From Brucellaceae bacterium (lineage in GTDB: Bacteria > Pseudomonadota > Alphaproteobacteria > Rhizobiales > Rhizobiaceae), in the NCBI GenBank assembly GCA_020637775.1, contig JACKJV010000001.1, forward strand, positions 186,001 to 250,000: a stretch of DNA of 64,000 bases, given 5' to 3'. The position numbers and the translations under genes were made by a program. The notes beneath the pieces were generated by a model. It had not been told where the DNA came from and made no database searches. It was given only the letters and a program-made list of their open reading frames with translations. The first letter of the stretch is position 1. Each line of letters starts with the position of its first letter. Below, piece by piece: positions 61,344-64,000 of the stretch.

Positions 61344-63221
61344 ATGATGCAGGACCAGACCCGCCGGCAATTCCTGACGCTTGCCGGATCCGCCGCGCTT
61401 CTGCCGCTGACCGGGCTTCCCGGCCTTGCAGCCCTGCCCGCCGAAACGCCGCTGCACGGGCTCTCGGCATTCGGCGAACTGAAATACGGCCCGGCTTTCA
61501 CCCATTTCGCCTATGCAAACCTCGCGGCGCCGAAGGGCGGCACGTTCAATTTCTCGCCCCCCAACTGGGCCTTCAACCAGGGTGCCCAGACCTTCGACAC
61601 GCTGAACAGCTTTACCTTTCGCGGCAATGCGCCGATGCGGATGGAATTGTGCTTCGATGCACTGATGACGCGCGCGCTGGACGAACCGGACGCAATCTAC
61701 GGGCTGCTGGCCGAAAGCGTGACGATTTCCCCGGATCGCAAGACCTACCGCTTCCTTCTGCGCGAGAACGCGCGGTTCCATGACGGTTCGCCGGTCACGG
61801 CGCAGGACGTCGCCTTCTCTTACCAAACGTTCAAGACACCTCAGGCGCATCCGTCACTCAGCCAGCCGCTGCGCGAACTCAACGACGCCGTGGCGGTGGA
61901 CGAGCGCACGGTCGATCTCGTCTTCTCCGGCCAGCATTCCGACCGCACCATCCTGACAGCGGCCACCTTTCCCATTCTCCAGAAAGCGTTCCTCGAGGGT
62001 TTCGCCTTCGACCAGACGAAGATGACGCCGCTGATGTCATCCGGCCCGTTCCGTGTGGCCGAGGCGCAGGCCGGACTGTTCATCGAATATAAGCGGATGG
62101 CGGACTACTGGGGCCGTGACCTGCCCGTCATGCGCGGGCAATTCCATTTCGACCGGATCCGCATCGACTACTACCGTGACCGGCAGGCCGGGTTCGAGGC
62201 CTTCAAGAAGGGAATCACCCTGTTCCGGCAGGAATTCACGTCCAAGACCTGGGCCACGGAATATGATTTCCCGGCCATCACGGAAGGCAAGGTCATCAAA
62301 CGCACCTTCCCGCGCGAGAAATACGCCACGATGCAGGGCTGGGCGATCAACCGGCGGCGGCCGCACCTGGCAGACCGCCGCATGTCACAGGCCATCAACC
62401 TGTGTTTCGATTTCCAGTGGACCCGCGAAAAGCTGTTCTACGGCTCCTACGAGCGGTCGCAGTCGTTGTTTTCCGGCTCCGATTTCGTGGCCAGCGGGCC
62501 GCCCTCGCCGGAAGAACTGGAATTGCTGGAGCCATGGCGCGGCAGCCTGCCGGACACGGTGTTCGGCGAACCGGTGACCATGCCGGTTTCGGATGGCTCG
62601 GGACGCGACCGGCGGCTGTTGTCACAGGCTGCCCGCCTGCTCAACGAGATGGGATACCGCCGCGGCGGCAACGGCATGCTGGCCGATGACAAGGGCGTGG
62701 CGCTGACCCTGGAAATCCTGGTGCGTGACGCGACCTTCGTGCGCGTCCTGCAGCCTTTCATCGAAAACCTTCGCGCCGTGGGCATCGACGCGTCCTCGCG
62801 GCTGGTGGATGCCTCGCAATTCGAGACGCGGCTGCGCGACTATGAATTCGACATGGTGGGCATCGCGCTCAACCACGGCGCCACGCCGACCCGCGAAGGC
62901 CTGGCGCTGATCTTCTCTTCGGAAGCGGCGGCAGCAGCGGGCACGCGCAATCTGCCGGGAACGGCGGACCCGGCCGTCGATGCGCTGATCGACACGGTCG
63001 GCAGGGCGGAAACGCGCGAGGCCATGACGATTGCCATGCGCGCGCTCGACCGGGTCTTGCGCGCGCGGCTAGACTGGATTCCAAATTGGCATGCGGCGAA
63101 TCACCGGGCAGCCTTCTGGGACATGTTCGGTTACGCCGAACCGAAGCCCGACTACGGCTTTTCGCCGGAACGGCTCTGGTGGGTGGATGAAGAAAAGGCA
63201 AGGGCGATTGGCAAGGCCTGA
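61344..63221 (+). CDS. YejA-like extracellular solute-binding protein 2
   Basis: Paralog of the preceding protein, 625 residues, with a Tat signal (TRRQFLTLAGSAALLPLTGLPG). Corresponding features: AFTHFAYANLAAPKGGTFNFSPPNWAFNQG near the mature N-terminus and IPNWHAANHRAAFWDMFGYAEPKPDYG ... WWVDEEKA at the end. Start four bases after the first binding protein gene; two adjacent ATGs make residue 1 or 2 possible. It shares the YejB permease and the presumed YejEF downstream. Confidence 0.92.
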   Translation: MMQDQTRRQFLTLAGSAALLPLTGLPGLAALPAETPLHGLSAFGELKYGPAFTHFAYANLAAPKGGTFNFSPPNWAFNQGAQTFDTLNSFTFRGNAPMRMELCFDALMTRALDEPDAIYGLLAESVTISPDRKTYRFLLRENARFHDGSPVTAQDVAFSYQTFKTPQAHPSLSQPLRELNDAVAVDERTVDLVFSGQHSDRTILTAATFPILQKAFLEGFAFDQTKMTPLMSSGPFRVAEAQAGLFIEYKRMADYWGRDLPVMRGQFHFDRIRIDYYRDRQAGFEAFKKGITLFRQEFTSKTWATEYDFPAITEGKVIKRTFPREKYATMQGWAINRRRPHLADRRMSQAINLCFDFQWTREKLFYGSYERSQSLFSGSDFVASGPPSPEELELLEPWRGSLPDTVFGEPVTMPVSDGSGRDRRLLSQAARLLNEMGYRRGGNGMLADDKGVALTLEILVRDATFVRVLQPFIENLRAVGIDASSRLVDASQFETRLRDYEFDMVGIALNHGATPTREGLALIFSSEAAAAAGTRNLPGTADPAVDALIDTVGRAETREAMTIAMRALDRVLRARLDWIPNWHAANHRAAFWDMFGYAEPKPDYGFSPERLWWVDEEKARAIGKA

Positions 63222-63260
63222 CGATGCAAAACCGGCCGTGACGAAGCGGGGACCGGCCTG

Positions 63261-64000
63261 ATGGGTGCCTATATCCTCAGGCGCCTGCTGCTGATGATCC
63301 CGACGCTGCTCGGGATCATGGCGGTGTCTTTCGCTGTCATCCAGTTCGCGCCCGGCGGGCCGGTGGAGCAGGTGATCGCGCAACTGACCGGCCAGGGCGG
63401 CAGCGCGACCGACCGCATTTCCGGCGGCGGCGGCGATTTCGGCGGGCAGAACCAGGGCTTCGATTCGGGCGGCGGCGACGTATCGTCCAAGTATCGCGGC
63501 GCGCAGGGGCTCGATCCGGAGTTCATCCGCCAGCTCGAACAGCAATTCGGATTCGACAAGCCATGGTATGAGCGCTTCGGCCTGATGCTGTGGGATTATG
63601 CCCGGTTCGATTTCGGCGAAAGCTATTTCCGCTCCACTTCAGTGATCGACCTGATCCTGGAGAAGATGCCGGTCTCGATCTCGCTCGGGCTGTGGCTGAC
63701 GCTGATCTCCTATTCCATCTCCATACCGCTGGGCATCCGGAAGGCGGTCAAGGACGGTTCGGCCTTCGACGTCTGGACATCGGCCGTCATCATCGTGGGC
63801 TATGCCATTCCAGGCTTCCTGTTCGCGGTGCTGCTGATCGTGCTGTTTGCCGGCGGTTCCTTCTGGGATCTGTTCCCGCTGCGCGGCCTGACATCGGAAA
63901 ACTGGAGCGAATTGTCCTGGCCAGAGCGCATCGTGGACTATTTCTGGCACCTGACACTGCCGCTCACGGCCATGGTGCTGTCGCAATTCGCCACGCTGAC
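63261..64000 (+). CDS. yejB: Microcin C/oligopeptide ABC transporter permease YejB (partial, cut by window end)
   Basis: The first 246 residues of an inner-membrane permease: N-terminal helix MGAYILRRLLLMIPTLLGIM, periplasmic stretch with FAPGGPVEQ, the YejB-specific glycine-rich insertion (GGQGGSATDRISGGGGDFGG region, about 53-82), then LDPEFIRQLEQQFGFDKPWYERFG and further helices. The gene runs off the window at 64000 before the binding-protein-dependent transport motif near the C-terminus. YejE and YejF are expected beyond. Confidence 0.93.
   Translation, partial: MGAYILRRLLLMIPTLLGIMAVSFAVIQFAPGGPVEQVIAQLTGQGGSATDRISGGGGDFGGQNQGFDSGGGDVSSKYRGAQGLDPEFIRQLEQQFGFDKPWYERFGLMLWDYARFDFGESYFRSTSVIDLILEKMPVSISLGLWLTLISYSISIPLGIRKAVKDGSAFDVWTSAVIIVGYAIPGFLFAVLLIVLFAGGSFWDLFPLRGLTSENWSELSWPERIVDYFWHLTLPLTAMVLSQFATL

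Overview
The window is GC-rich chromosomal DNA from an alphaproteobacterium, most likely of the order Hyphomicrobiales (Rhizobiales). The evidence is the order of its housekeeping genes (rpmH-rnpA-yidC ... engB ... argB ... HAD 5'-nucleotidase ... dapD ... dapE ... truA-fmt-def, rmuC, dksA-like, recR, ybaB-dnaX-ffs, pheA-kdsB-cytochrome c) together with a FeuPQ-like two-component system, a Rhizobiales-type DnaX without its full zinc-cysteine set, and tandem YejA-like binding proteins before yejB. I see no insertion sequence, prophage or CRISPR array.

Layout. (1) 1-9.4 kb is a catabolic island of unknown substrate: a Gfo/Idh/MocA dehydrogenase, an IclR regulator, two paralogous 3-ketosteroid-1-dehydrogenase-like flavoproteins, two NIPSNAP proteins, a TIM-barrel isomerase, an SDR and an AraC regulator. 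(2) 9.4-16.1 kb holds tRNA-Arg(ACG), a histidine kinase, a pyridine-nucleotide disulfide reductase, a TVP38 membrane protein and rpmH-rnpA-yidC. (3) 16.2-24.5 kb holds a CatB-type acetyltransferase, a fasciclin protein, engB, a PepSY/FeuPQ-like signalling locus, cytochrome b561, a Tat-exported MsrB, and an ECF sigma/anti-sigma pair next to a second fasciclin gene. (4) 24.6-33.0 kb holds argB, then a TRAP transporter (DctPQM), a DUF3237 protein, a four-copy 54-bp palindromic repeat array, a feruloyl-CoA-synthase-like ligase, a DMT transporter and a diguanylate cyclase. (5) 33.1-46.9 kb is mostly core: lysine/DAP genes, truA-fmt-def, rmuC, a DksA-like protein and recR, with copper-handling genes and a LOG-family gene between. 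(6) 46.9-51.1 kb is a cassette (ATP-dependent DNA ligase, its exonuclease, a GNAT enzyme and a DMT transporter) lying between recR and ybaB-dnaX. (7) 51.1-64 kb holds ybaB, dnaX, the SRP RNA, a HIT protein, nudC, DUF1206 and PAP2 membrane proteins, pheA, kdsB, a membrane-anchored cytochrome c, and the start of a Yej-type peptide ABC transporter cut by the window end.

How the parts fit. The core genes look like an ancestral order opened at several points by accessory blocks. The least explained loci are the two-flavoprotein island at the left end, whose enzymes keep the ketosteroid-dehydrogenase catalytic signature and whose regulator faces a two-turn-phased direct repeat, and the TRAP/DUF3237/acyl-CoA ligase block. 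That block has a palindromic operator candidate before the ligase gene and the tandem hairpin array in its convergent intergenic space.
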